A stretch of 64,000 bases of DNA from contig KV918828.1 of assembly GCA_002049455.2 (NCBI GenBank), positions 1 to 64,000 on the forward strand, written 5' to 3'. The position numbers and the translations under genes are program-made. This stretch comes from Porphyra umbilicalis (lineage: Eukaryota; Rhodophyta; Bangiophyceae; Bangiales; Bangiaceae). This document shows positions 33,626-44,220 of this stretch, one piece after another. The notes beneath the pieces were generated by a model, which saw only the letters and a program-made list of their open reading frames with translations, was not told the origin of the DNA and did no database searches. The stretch's first letter is position 1; each line of letters begins with the position of its first letter.

Positions 33626-34380
33626 ATGCCAACGCCGCCGCCGCCGCCGCCGCCGCCGCCCGCCGCCGCCACGCCTCCGCCGCCGCCGCCGCCGTCGCCG
33701 CCGAGCCTCGTCCTGGCGCCGCCCTCGCCGAGCAGCGTCGCCGCCGCCGCGTTATCGCGGCGGAGGTGGTGGCGGCGGCGGCGATGGTGGCGGCGGCGGC
33801 GGCCGCAGACGCGGCCGGCACCACCATTTCGCCGTTGCAGCCGACATTGCGCCGCCGCCGCCGACGCCCGCACCGCAGCCGACGCCGCCGCCGCCGCCGA
33901 TGCCGCCGCCGTCGCCGACGCCGCCGCCGCCGCCGATGCCACCGCCGCCGCCGCGGCCGCCGCCGCCGCCGCCTCCACCGCCTCCGCCGCCGCCGCCGCC
34001 GTCGCCGCCGAGCCTCGTCCTGGCGCCGTCCTCGCCGAGCAGCGTCGCCGCCGCCGCGTTATCGCGGCGGAGGTGGTGGCGGCGGCGGCGATGGTGGCGG
34101 CGGCGGCGGCCGCAGACGCGGCCGGCTCCACCATTGCGCCGTTGCAGCCGACATTGCGCCGCCGCCGACAACGCCGGCGCCGCAGCCGACGCCGCCGCCG
34201 CCGCCGATGCCACGGCCGCCGCCGCCACCGCCGCCACCGCCACCACCGCCGCCGCCGCCGCTGATGTGCTCAGAAGCCTCTCCCAAAGACCTCGTCTGCG
34301 CCACTCGGGACGGACCACGCTGGCCTCGTAGCAGCGGCGCTGCAACGCCGCCGCCGACGCATTGCCGGCGGCAATGAGGG
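33016..34380. repeat. GCC-rich repeat field with ~305-bp units and mirrored segments
   Basis: A CGCAGACGCGGCCGGC string recurs at about 33500, 33808 and 34110. A CGAGCCTCGTCCTGGCGCC...GCGTTATCGC block recurs near 33700 and 34010. The same block appears inverted at about 33380-33435. Between them are long (CCG)n tracts. Frames over several hundred codons on both strands are products of the repeat and are not called genes. Confidence 0.7.
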
Positions 34381-35445
34381 TGGGGGGAGCAGGGCAGAAG
34401 CCGCCAGAGCGCGACAACCTGTCGGTGTGGAACGCCAAACGGTGTGCGGAGCAGCCAGCGCCATGGTGGGGGGTGAGGGGACCCCGCGGGAAAGAGGGGG
34501 GGGGGGGGCACGAACGAGCTGCGGGGCGCGCGCAGGGGAGGGTGGGAAAGTAGGGGGGGGAAGGTTGCAGCCGGGCCGCTGGCTGCGCAATGGGATCAAA
34601 CGATGAGCTCCCTGGAAACGCACAGGACGGACGGCAACGCCACTTTCCGTCAAGGACGACCGGCCCACAATGACAGTGATGATGTGGCCAATTGGATTCC
34701 GTCGTTCACGCGAGATGTTGAACAACCGTCCTCTTCGCCAAAAAAAGGAAGCCCCCAGGGCGATCAATTCATTTCCACGACAGAGGGCGGGACTTTGGAC
34801 GAGAGTCTTCACTGTTGCATTTGCACCGGAAGAGTCACTATCGACAGCCAGCTCCTTGGGCGCGTCTGGGAGGCCACATGGAACGTTGGCGCCCTTCAGC
34901 TTCAAGATACGACACTGAACGCACTTTCAGCAGCCCAGAGAGCTCTGAACCATGGCAGCTCCAACCTTTCTTCAGACTGTGAGCAAAATGCATGCGAGTT
35001 GGCGGATCTCTGGCCGATCTCCACCGGCGAGCACCCTCCAGCGTCGGTCCAGTCTCGGGACGGCGAAGAAAGGACGCCGTCCCGCGACCACCCAATGGGT
35101 CCAACGGAGTGCCGTCGTCTTCCTCGGTGCCCGGCGTCAGGCACTGGCGAGGGTTGGTCATTCTCGTCGCTGTCGCCCTGTCGTCGACATCCTCCCAACC
35201 GCCATCGCAGCGCACCCCTCCTAACATCTCATCGGCGAGAACACGAGTCGTGTTCCTGGTACGTGAGTAGTTGTGGCTCCCTTATGGCGAGAGAGCATAT
35301 GTTTCATTGGACAAACGCAGTACGGTACGACTCGTGTTATGAGCAGTGTTCTGACCCACTCGCTGTATTGAAATGTTCCTCGACGTGGCCCCACGCTTTC
35401 GAATGCATGTCATCTGCTGAGCTCCATACAGGGGCACGAAGAATC
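34381..35445. other. Upstream region of the second C8H3 gene
   Basis: The plus-strand phase is open back to 34603, but its peptide has no motif before the C8H3 domain. A run of about ten G lies at 34497-34507. I do not include this extension in the gene because the paralogue begins right at the domain. Confidence 0.4.
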
Positions 35446-35820
35446 ATGCTTTGCGTCCTGTGCAGGTTCCAGAGCGCCGCCGGGGAACGAGACCACAGTG
35501 CTCGTTGCTGCCCGTTGCGAGAGCTGGAGTGCCGCCACACGCTCTCCGGGGACAGCCCGTTTGTTCTCCCCGGGCGCTGCCTCAATGAGCATTGCGTTCA
35601 TCTCCAGCCCTGCTCCGCGTGCGGTCTGATCGGCCACTCGCGCTTCACCCTCAAGTTGGACACCGCGCAATGGGAGCCTTCGGCTGGCGGGCGGCCCATC
35701 CACCGCCTGCACTCCCCCGGGGCGCTCGTTCGTCAGGACTTTGTGTGCCAGTCGGTGAGCGAGCGTCAAGTTCTGCGACTCGTCGCGTCTGCCCATGCAT
35801 TGGCTCTGGCTCGGACGTAA
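35446..35820 (+). CDS. Second C8H3 zinc-type domain protein, short
   Basis: 124 aa from ATG 35446 to TAA. Cys 3, 6, 22, 29, 45, 50, 56 and 59 and His 17, 52 and 64 align one-to-one, without gaps and with a constant offset of one, to the 27325 gene. Non-ligand matches also hold: CPLR, C-R-x-[ST]-L, PF, PG and CVH, then C-x2-CGL-x-GH, and later RQDFVC against KEDFVC. The protein ends soon after, where the longer paralogue continues into its Gly/Arg-rich linker. It may therefore be a domain-only protein or a truncated copy. Function is unknown. Zinc binding is inferred from the ligand pattern. Confidence 0.6.
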   Translation: MLCVLCRFQSAAGERDHSARCCPLRELECRHTLSGDSPFVLPGRCLNEHCVHLQPCSACGLIGHSRFTLKLDTAQWEPSAGGRPIHRLHSPGALVRQDFVCQSVSERQVLRLVASAHALALART

Positions 35821-36286
35821 CCTGCTTTCTCGACATTCAATTTTTTTCGTCTTGCGGGAGGACGCTTGCTTCCCACTGGGTTGCGCGTTGTGGTGGGAAT
35901 GCACAGCAGTAAATAAGGCGCAGCCTGAGCCACGCCGAAGCTGCTCCGAGAGACCGAACCGCCGCAGCACGGTGGGCATCAAAACTCTCCTTGACAGTGA
36001 CGGGCGAATAGGACGGCTCCGAGCGGATCAAGAGCTGTGAAGACAGAAACCGGTCAGGCGTTTGCTCCGCCTCGTCCGATTTTTCGACAACCATTGATCC
36101 AGAAACCATCGCAGGCTCTCTCCCCGCCAGCGTTTGCTTGGTCTTGGACGCGTGGCTCTCCTGTTTTCACCACCTCTGCCCATCCCTGCTCCACGCACTC
36201 TCCTCTCGCTTTCCACCATTCACCATCCACACTCCAACCCCTTCTGTCTGCTACTACTCGTAGCTCCGGCCATCGCCTCCTCCACA
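35821..36286. other. Intergenic interval
   Basis: AT-richer DNA with pyrimidine-rich stretches just upstream of the next ATG (for example 36170-36250), consistent with a promoter or leader. No motif is firmly identified. Confidence 0.35.
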
Positions 36287-36841
36287 ATGTGTGCGAGTCG
36301 CTCCGGCTCCCGCGACGACGGCAAGGCAGCCGAGAAGCCGCACTCTCTTCCCGCGACGGCGGAACACGGCCGGCCGGCGCGGGCGACAGAGCAGGCTGCG
36401 CTTGCGCGCATCGGCCAGTTTGTTCGGCAGGCAGGCTCGCTAGGACTGCGTGTGCAGCGCATGACGATTGCGCCTGCGCCTGTCCCGCACCGCGGTCGCA
36501 CCCCCAATGAGCCAGGGCCCACCCTCATCTTTAGTGACGAGAGCAGCGTCGGTCCGTGCATTGTCTCGGTGGAGCAACCCACCGCGAGCACCGGCAGCTC
36601 CAGCGGCCGGCCTTTCAACGAGCCGGTGATGCCGCCCAGCGACTCGGAGGCGGAGACGCAGGTTCCTCGTCGGGCTGGTGGGGAGGACAACGGGCATCGC
36701 GGCCGTCTCGTCGATGGTGCCGGCCGCGGTACCGGCGGCGCTGCTGCTACTGTGGCGGGTCCGAGAATGGCGGCTGCATCATCGGCCGGTGACGGCAAGG
36801 GAGGCTTGTCGGGTGCTGCGGGTACAAGCAGCAGCGACTAG
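36287..36841 (+). CDS. Hypothetical hydrophilic protein
   Basis: 184 aa from ATG 36287 (context CCACAATGTG) to TAG. The N-terminal ~70 residues could be helical (EQAALARIGQFVRQAG). The middle has LIFSDESSVGPCIVSVEQP. The C-terminal half is Ser/Gly/Ala-rich and disordered, ending SSSD. There is no signal peptide, membrane segment or known motif. A pyrimidine-rich upstream region supports transcription weakly. It could be a non-coding open frame in GC-rich DNA. Confidence 0.3.
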   Translation: MCASRSGSRDDGKAAEKPHSLPATAEHGRPARATEQAALARIGQFVRQAGSLGLRVQRMTIAPAPVPHRGRTPNEPGPTLIFSDESSVGPCIVSVEQPTASTGSSSGRPFNEPVMPPSDSEAETQVPRRAGGEDNGHRGRLVDGAGRGTGGAAATVAGPRMAAASSAGDGKGGLSGAAGTSSSD

Positions 36842-39479
36842 GGTGCCATCTTGTGGGACCGCTGCGCACGCTCTCGCTTCATCATTACGTGGGGGACTCG
36901 GGGGGTGCGTTTCTCAGAATGTGAGGGGGGTGTGGGTGGGTGTTGTGTCTTCGTGCTACTCTGTACTTCGAACTGATGTCTTCTTGGATACCACAGTACG
37001 CGTGCGGCGGCCCCGTGCTGCGCACGCGCGACGGTCGGGCGGCATGCGCCGCCCGCGCGCAGCGCCGCCCGTCACGTGTCGGTCGCGCCCCTGGGCCAGA
37101 CGCCCAACAGCGGCGCGCTCGGTCGAGGACGGGTGCGGGTGGGCGTTTGGGAGCCAACCCTTTGAGGCGCACCGTCGTCCGAGGGCGCTCGCCAGACCGC
37201 CGCGGCCTCGGGTGGCGGGGGCAACGGGCGTCTACCCTCTGGTCTCCAGTGGCCACTGGGACGAGTCGCCCCGGCCCGTTGGCGCGCATGCGGCCGGCGC
37301 GGCGGCCGACGTGTCGTGCAAAGGTGGTCGGTCACTGGCCGCCAGCGAGGCAGCGGCGGCGTGCGGGGGCCGACACCCGTGGCCCGCCTCGCCACGGCTG
37401 CAGCGTGAGGTGCGCGAAACGGGTGGTGAGGATGCCGGGGGGGTGGGCATGTGCAGGTCGCGTCCAGAGCGCCACGTGCCGAGGGCGGACCGGCGACTCG
37501 ACACTACACGCAGCGGGTCTGGTTGTGCTGGAGGTCGGGGAGCTGACCATGGCCGGCGGTGGCGGAGGTGGGCGCGCTTGGTTGCCGCAGACGGTCGTAC
37601 AAGCGAGTTGGCGGCAGGGCTCGTCGGTACCGCTTTGTTGTCTGTACTCGCAGACGTCCGTCGTAACCGTTGCTATTGTCAGCGCCATGGGAACGCGAAA
37701 ACTTCCGCAACGTAGACACGAGCCCCATGCGTGCGAGTAAAACGAAGAAAAAGACCTGCAACCTGACTACCCTAGTCTCTGCGTAGCTCGCAGCATGCGC
37801 TCTCATCACACACCCCCGCCCCGTCAAACCTCCTATATCTCGGCCATCCCTGTTACATTCGGTCATTTGTACACCTCGCCCGACGCGACGTTGATACGCA
37901 CGAAGTGGGGGAGGTGGTCTCCATCGGCGTGCCGCACGACGTCGCTCGTCGCCTGGTGCCGCCGCGGTCGCCGGGCGGCGATGGTCACTGTTGGGGGGGC
38001 GGCGCCGCGCGGCGCCGGGCGGTCGCCGCCGCCACGGCCCCCGCTCCGTGCCCCGCGTGCCCCGACGCACCCAAACGGTGGCGGCGGCGGATGGGCTGGC
38101 GGCGGAACCGCGCGTCGATGACGCGCATCCGGTGAGTGGACGCCCGACTGGCGACAACAGGTGGGACAGGGTGGACGCTTCCCGGCGCGGAGGTTGGGTG
38201 AGGCGCAGCAGGACGGCGCAACGGCGGGGGGGAGGCGGTGGGCGTGGGGCGGGGGTAGTGTGGGCCGCGTCTGACAGTCGACGCGCGGTCACCGTCCCGC
38301 GACGTCGTTCCGCCGCGCGGTGCTCCCGCGCCTGTGCTGGCGTGGCGCTCACTTGCCCCGCCAGCGTTGCCGCCGTCACTGGCTCGGACGTGGAGCCACC
38401 TGACGGCCGCCGCCGATTGCGGGACGACGACGGTGATCTCGGGGCGGACAGCGGTGTTATCAATCTACACATACGAGAAGCGACGGCATTTTGGGGCACA
38501 GAGAAAAGAGGAAAAGACATTGTGAGTTATATGTTTAGACGGGCATGAGCACACAGGCTGCTTTCCACAAAGAAAAAGGAGACAATGTCATGGAACAGCG
38601 CTGCTGTGATGGCCACCACATCGACCACTGCTTCATTCACCAAAGACAAGCTCGTGGGGGGCACGACACGATGCCGGAGATCAACGTTCACGAATAGACG
38701 ACTGAAGCAAAATGCGCGAAAGAGGGTTAGAACAGCACACGTACAGGGTGAATGCGTCGGAAGACCATCAGAACAGGAGAGGACGATAACCCAAAGATGG
38801 GACGGCGTTGGAGCCGTCGCGTCCACACGGCGACGGCGGCATACCGAGCGGACAAGGACGGCCTCGCAACGAGCGGACGAGTGCAGCCAACGACGCGGGC
38901 ATGGGGACGGCGTCAGGACGGGGGCGACCTGTGGCCTCCCGACCCACCAGCCGAGCACAGAGACAGGTGATCGCGAGAGCAGCAACCTGGACGGCCGGCG
39001 CCAAAAGTGAGAGCGCTTGGACATGCAGCAAGGAGATGTTGCAGACGTTTCGGCAGCCATGTCGTGAGATATGGGATCAGAATGATACTTCGGACCGAAA
39101 CGGCCCTGAAGTCTCCAAACTGGACAGGATATTCATCATTTTTGGGGTAGCCCCCGCCGTTTTCCCGGAGTTGGTACGCAGGGGATGCGTTTCGGACGAC
39201 AATGTCATGTAGTTGTTTTCGATCCATGTCGCTCTTCGAGTTCCACTCCCTGTGCTGTTCATGCCATAGGCGGATTCGGAAATCGACCGCGGCTGAGGCT
39301 GATAGACAGGCTACTGGATAGCTGTCAGCCAAAACCATTTAGGCCGGGCGCCTGGCAGACAGCAAACGCAGCGACCATCCCACTCCCATCACTTGCAACC
39401 CGTCCGCAGCAGCGACGGCTGCGGCATCCGCGTCTCGCGCTACGCTGGCAGCCACCCGTCCCCCTCCCAACCTGCTGCC
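36842..39479. other. No recognisable gene over about 2.6 kb
   Basis: Frames on both strands are Arg/Ala/Gly-rich to about 38450, then shorter in AT-richer DNA. I see no motif, RNA gene or clear repeat. Confidence 0.4.
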
Positions 39480-40330
39480 GTATGGTGGCGGTGACGGAGG
39501 CGCCCGCAGCGCCGGCCGCCACTGTGCCTCGAACACGGCGGCCGGCGCCACTGCACTGGCGGCGGTGACGCGGAGGCGACGGCGGCGCCCGCGGAGTCCG
39601 CCGCCGCTCTGCCGTGGACACGGTGGCTACGGCCTCTGCACTAGCGGCGGTGAGGCGGCGGCGACGGTGGTGCTGCGGCGCTCGCGGCCCCCGCCGCCGC
39701 TCTGCCGTGGACGCGGTGGCTACGGCCTCTGCACTGACGGCGGTGAGGCGGCGGCGACGGTGGTGCTGCGGCGCTCGCGGCGTCGGCCGCCGCTTTGCCG
39801 CGAAGACGGCGGCCACCGCCTCTGCACTGGCGGCGGTGAGGCGGCGGCGACGGCGGTGATGGCGGCGCTCGCGGCGTCGGCCGCCGCTTTGCCGCGAGCA
39901 TGGTGGCCACCGCCTCTGCGCTGGCGGCGGTGAGGCGGCAGCGACGTCAGTGACGGCGGCTTCGGGCGCCGCTCGGCCTCGGACACGGTGGCTACTGCCT
40001 CGGTTGTGGCGGCTATGATGGCGGCGGCGACGGCAGTGGCGATGGCGGTGCCCGCGGCGTCCGCCGCAGCTCAGCCACGGAAAACGGCGGATACCTCTTG
40101 GGTAGTGGCGGCAATGGCGGCGGCTGTGACGGCGGCGGTTACCGCGGCGCCCGCGGCGGTGACCGCCGCTCGGCCGCGAACGCGGCGGCCACCGCCTCGG
40201 TTGTGATGGCTGTGTTGTGGCGGCGGTGAGGCGCCGATGACGGCGGCGCCCGCGGCAGGACCGCCGCTCGGCCGCGAACACGGCGGCCGTCGCCTCGGTA
40301 GTGGTGGCGGTGACGGCGGCCCCCGTGGCA
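39480..40330. repeat. 93-bp tandem repeat array, degenerate at its edges
   Basis: Four clear units have CCTCTGCA/CCTCTGCG at 39633, 39726, 39819 and 39913 (spacing 93, 93, 94). Each contains GGCGGTGAGGCGGCGGCGACGG or a variant. More diverged relatives extend to about 40330, next to the copia LTR. The unit is three-divisible, so both strands show long Arg- or Ala-rich frames that are not convincing genes. Confidence 0.8.
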
Positions 40331-40366
40331 TCGACCCCCGCTTGGCAGCTGCGCCGGCGCCGTAGC

Positions 40367-40784
40367 TGTTGGACTGTGATGCTCGTCGCCGACTCCACTG
40401 GCGGTTTGCGGATGGATGATGGTCGGTGACCCTTATGGTACCCCACATGGTACATTTGCAAGACGTGGTCAAGTTGCACACATTTGTGCTGGGTCATCTT
40501 GGGGCGTTACTTTTGGCATGTTTTGGATTTGATCTTCGCTTTGCTCTAGTGGCTTTTGATTTGGTGAGTGATTCGATTTGGTGCGAGGGCGTGGGCGTCG
40601 CTGTGGGCGCGAGAGGGGGGAGCACTTGGGCCGGTGGGGACTATTTGAGAGTTGCTCTCGGTTGGGAGAGGCGGGCGAACCTTAGGACAACCAACAAAGC
40701 ACGTTCGCACACACACACACAAGCTCAAGCCACTCAACCACTTCACCGTGGTCCCCCAACCCCTATCCCCACTGCGATTCAACA
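40367..40784 (+). mobile_element. 5' LTR of a Ty1/copia retrotransposon
   Basis: Begins TGTTGGACTG and ends TTCAACA, giving TGTTG...CAACA inverted termini as usual for copia LTRs. It ends exactly where the primer-binding site starts, for a length of 418 bp. No second LTR is present in the window because the element is cut off by another transposon. The 5-bp target duplication candidate on the left is GTAGC. Confidence 0.65.
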
Positions 40785-40798
40785 GGTTATGGGCCCAG
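40785..40798 (+). promoter_or_regulatory. Primer-binding site, half-tRNA type
   Basis: GGTTATGGGCCCAG directly follows the LTR. As I recall, this is the Drosophila copia primer site, which pairs with an internal (anticodon-arm) part of initiator tRNA-Met rather than its 3' end. Confidence 0.65.
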
Positions 40799-40945
40799 AG
40801 CCGGGGCTGTGACAAGAGCAAGGTGTGCCAGCTGGTGTCGCGGCGGTCGCGACAAGTTCGAAGAAGACGAGGTCAAGGTGGTTCAAAGACGTGACGGTCA
40901 AGGCGAACGGCTCGGCAAGGTCGGGCGCTACGACAAGAAGACATC

Positions 40946-42915
40946 ATGGACGGAGGCGCTGCCGGCATGGGCGGCATCAAGATCGACAAGTTGACGGAGA
41001 CGAACTTCCACGAGTGGCGTCAGCGCATTAAGATGGTCCTCGCGCTGCGCGACCTGGACGATATGCTTGACGAAGACGGCAAGCCGACGGACGCGGATGC
41101 CCGCAAGTTGGCGGTGTCGAAGCGTCGAGACACGAAGGCGAGCGCCATCATCGGGCTCACCCTTGGATCTGAGCAGCTCGAGCACGTGGCGGGCTGCAAG
41201 ACGACGGCGGAAATGTGGTCGACGCTGCAAGGTGTCTTCCAGCGCAAGAGTTTGATGAACAAGATGAAGGCGCGACGCGAGTTCTACACCGTCGAAATGA
41301 CCGTCGGCGAGGGCATGCTGGGCTACATCAACCGCGTGCGCAACCTCGACGAGAACCTCAAGGCCATGGGCGGCGAGGTGACGGAGATGGACGTTGCCAT
41401 GAGCGTCCTGAACGGGCTGACGTCCAAGTACGAGAACCTGCTGGTGGCTCTCGACGCCAAGGGCGAGGACGAGCTAAGCCTCGACTTTGTCAAGAGCCGC
41501 TTGCTTCAGGAGGAGCGGCGGCAGGCGGACAAGTCACCGGCGACGAAGCGCATTGGCGACATGGCACTCGTCGGCGCCAACTATAGAGGTCAAGGCCGCC
41601 GTGGTGACCTCTCCAAGATCGAGTGCTACTACTGCCATAAGTTTGGGCATATCTCTCACGATTGCCCTGAGCTCAAGGCCAAGAAGCACAGACAGGACAA
41701 GGTGGCCGCGATTGCGGCTGACGATGGTAGCGACAGCGACGACGCCATCTGTCTGGCGGGCAATGCGGCTGACACCGATGACATCTCCAAGTCGTGGCTT
41801 GTCGATTCTGCGGCGTCTGCACACATGTGCTGGATGCGCGGGTGCTTCGACGACTACCAGACGACCACGGGACGCAGCGTCACCATGGGTGACAAGGGGT
41901 CCGTAGCCACGGCGGGCGTCGGAACCGTCGTGCTCAATGTCATCGTTCACGGCAAGACGCGCAAGATCAAGTTGGAGAAGGTACTCCATGTTCCTACCAT
42001 GGGCTTCAACCTCATGTCGGTCGGCATGATGGAGGAACGTGGTGCGGAAGTGTCATTCAAGGGCGGTAAGACGATCATCAAGATTAGCGACAAGGTCGCT
42101 GCGTGCGGCACGCGGAAGAAGGGGCTCTACCACCTGGACATGGCCCCACTGTTGGATATTGCTGCGGTGGCCTCCCTTCAGCTTTGGCATGAGCGCCTTG
42201 GGCACGTCAACGTGGCTGGCGTTAAGCGGATGATCAAGAACAAGGACATCAATGGACTCAAGTGCTCTTCCATGGCGGTCAAGGACGTCTGCGAGCCGTG
42301 CGTGTATGGGAAGGCAGCTATGACGCCTATGCCTAGTGCAGGAGGAGGTCGAGTCAGCAAGCGCCTGCAGCTCGTGCACTCGGACCTGGGCGGGCCAATG
42401 TCGGAGCCGTCGCGTGGCGGTGCGCTCTACTTTGGCACCTTCACTGACGACTTCTCCCGCTGGACAGACGTGGTCTTCCTGCAGAAGAAGAGCGATCTGC
42501 TCTCGGAGTACAAGAAGTGGCTGACGAAGGCCCAGCTACACACGGGAACCAAGATCAAGATCCTACGCTCCGATAATGGCGGCGAGTATGTGTCGAATGC
42601 ATTCAAGGCTCTTCACGATGAGAACGGCACGACGCACCAGACCACGGTACCCGACACGCCGCAGCAGAACGGGGTTGCTGAGCGGCTCAACCGAGTTCTC
42701 GTGGAGATGGCTCGCACCATGATGCGACACAAGGACGTCGATCAAGACCTTTGGGCGGATGCCATCAAGACGGCGGTCTACATCAAGAACCGCGTCACCA
42801 GCCGGGCGCTTCCCGTCGGCAAGACGCCTTTTGAGCTGTGGACCGGAAATAAGCCCGACGTAAGCCACATGCGGGTGTTTGGGTCGAAATGCTGGGTGGT
42901 GCTGCACAAGAGTCA
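40946..42915 (+). CDS. Ty1/copia gag-protease-integrase polyprotein, 3' truncated
   Basis: The frame starts at ATG 40946, 148 bp after the primer site. Domains in order: Gag (UBN2/DUF4219-like start KLTETNFHEWRQRIKMVL); zinc knuckle C227-x2-C230-x4-H235-x4-C240; aspartic protease WLVDSAAS with Asp287; the integrase HHCC region (WHERLGHVN, then CEPC); and the integrase core with Asp480 (HSDLGGP), Asp543 (RSDNGGEY) and Glu579 (NGVAERLN), a D-D-35-E arrangement. The reading is fully open with no lesion up to the end of the integrase core (FGSKCWVVLHKSHN). It then stops matching copia. Reverse transcriptase and RNase H are absent, because an opposite-strand Tc1/mariner gene begins here. The open frame runs on to 43150 as antisense of that gene. 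Confidence 0.85.
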
Positions 42916-44175
42916 CAATCGTGCAGGAGCCACACCCGTCAGGAGCCGGGAGATCTCGTGCGACACACGGGAGAACTGGCCGGCCACCTGGGCAGTGGTG
43001 AGCATGCCGACGGCGGCAGCCATCAGGTGGAAGGGCTTGTCCAAGTACCGCCCGTCCTCGTACACGAGCGACCTCACGTGCTCCTTGAGATCGGCGAAGA
43101 CGCCCTCGATCGGCTGCAAGTTTGGAGAGTACGGAGGGAGCCGCACATAGTGGATGCCATTCGCCTGCATATACTCGTCCCCCCAGTGGTCGTGGATGCT
43201 CGCGTCGTCGTACAGCACTACGCAGGCGTCCGGCTGCATCTCCCACAGCAGCCCCGGGATGTACGTGTTCATGAGCGCGTGAAGACATTGAAGGAACAAG
43301 CGCCAGTCGTCCGACGTCTGCGCATTGCCGACTATGACGGTCTGCGACCACAGCACGCCGTGCGTCAGCGTCACGCCCATCATCGTGCTCGTCCGCTTCA
43401 TCGTCCGCGTGTCCCGGTCGCGCAGGACGCACGGCACGTTCCTCCGGGATCTACCAAAGCGACGTAGCATGTCGCTCCCCGCCGTGTGCGTCTCGTCGCA
43501 CGACACGAGGCATCGCATAGGAATCTCATTGACCAGGACAGCAAACGCCCGTTGGGCCGCCTCGGAGCTTTCTGCGTACAGCCGCTCAATCTTCTTGCGA
43601 GTGTAGCCGTGGTACCGCAGCACGCGGTACACTGTCGCCGCGCTGACCCAACGATGGTCGCTGGTGGGGTAGTCCAAGCTCAGCGCCACGAGCAGGTCCA
43701 CGTGGTCACGCAAAAACGCCGCCGGCTCCGTCTCCACAAGGGTGAGGATGGCGCGCGTGAGATGCGGGTTGCGGATGGCCGCGTCGTTGTGGTGGTTGCG
43801 CAGCCGTGAATGGCACCAGACCGTGCCGTTTGTCTCAAAGTGCTGGATCCAGCGGCGCATGGACCGCTCCGAGCATCCAATAATCTCGGCCACGTCGCCG
43901 GAGGGGTAGCCCTCTCCCAGTAGACCGAGCACGTGCTCGCGCGTCTCCTCCGAGAACATGTCGATGCCGTCGGGGGCAGCGTCGCAGTCGTCCCCGGACA
44001 GCTTCGACGCGTCCGTCTCGGTTGACGACGAAGATATTGATGACAGTGTCGAGTCCGTCCCGACAGACGTCGTTGAGCTCGTCCCGGCCGACATCACACA
44101 CGACGACAGCGAGTCCTCGGTCGACGACCTGCGCGCGGAGAAGATCGTCTGCACGACGCCAGCCGACACGGACAT
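42913..44175 (-). CDS. Tc1/mariner (IS630-like) transposase
   Basis: ATG at 44175, TGA at 42913-42915, about 420 aa; the phase is open further upstream to 44340 through repeat DNA. An N-terminal Ser/Asp-rich stretch precedes a helix-turn-helix (EETREHVLGLLGEGYPSGDV, then CSERSMRRWIQ). The catalytic core of the DDE_3 type has LVSCDETHT (first Asp), VVLYDDASIHDHW (second Asp) and PYSPNLQPIEGVF (Glu). There are 33 residues between the first Asp of the YDD pair and the Glu. No frame lesion is visible, so the protein could be functional. Its 3' end abuts or overlaps copia integrase sequence, with the stop lying in copia-like codons. I could not find terminal inverted repeats, so the element may be truncated on that side. 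Confidence 0.8.
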   Translation of the reverse strand: MSVSAGVVQTIFSARRSSTEDSLSSCVMSAGTSSTTSVGTDSTLSSISSSSTETDASKLSGDDCDAAPDGIDMFSEETREHVLGLLGEGYPSGDVAEIIGCSERSMRRWIQHFETNGTVWCHSRLRNHHNDAAIRNPHLTRAILTLVETEPAAFLRDHVDLLVALSLDYPTSDHRWVSAATVYRVLRYHGYTRKKIERLYAESSEAAQRAFAVLVNEIPMRCLVSCDETHTAGSDMLRRFGRSRRNVPCVLRDRDTRTMKRTSTMMGVTLTHGVLWSQTVIVGNAQTSDDWRLFLQCLHALMNTYIPGLLWEMQPDACVVLYDDASIHDHWGDEYMQANGIHYVRLPPYSPNLQPIEGVFADLKEHVRSLVYEDGRYLDKPFHLMAAAVGMLTTAQVAGQFSRVSHEISRLLTGVAPARL

Positions 44176-44220
44176 CACGCGGCAACGCCCCGTCGGCGGC
44201 GAGCGGGGACGGAGAAGCAC

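Noticed and set aside
33016-34511. Several 200-420-codon frames on both strands
   Set aside because: Products of GCC/GGC repeats. No domain, and they mirror each other.
34603-35445. 281-codon N-terminal extension of the second C8H3 gene
   Set aside because: The peptide lacks any motif, and the paralogue starts right at the domain. The open phase is likely chance.
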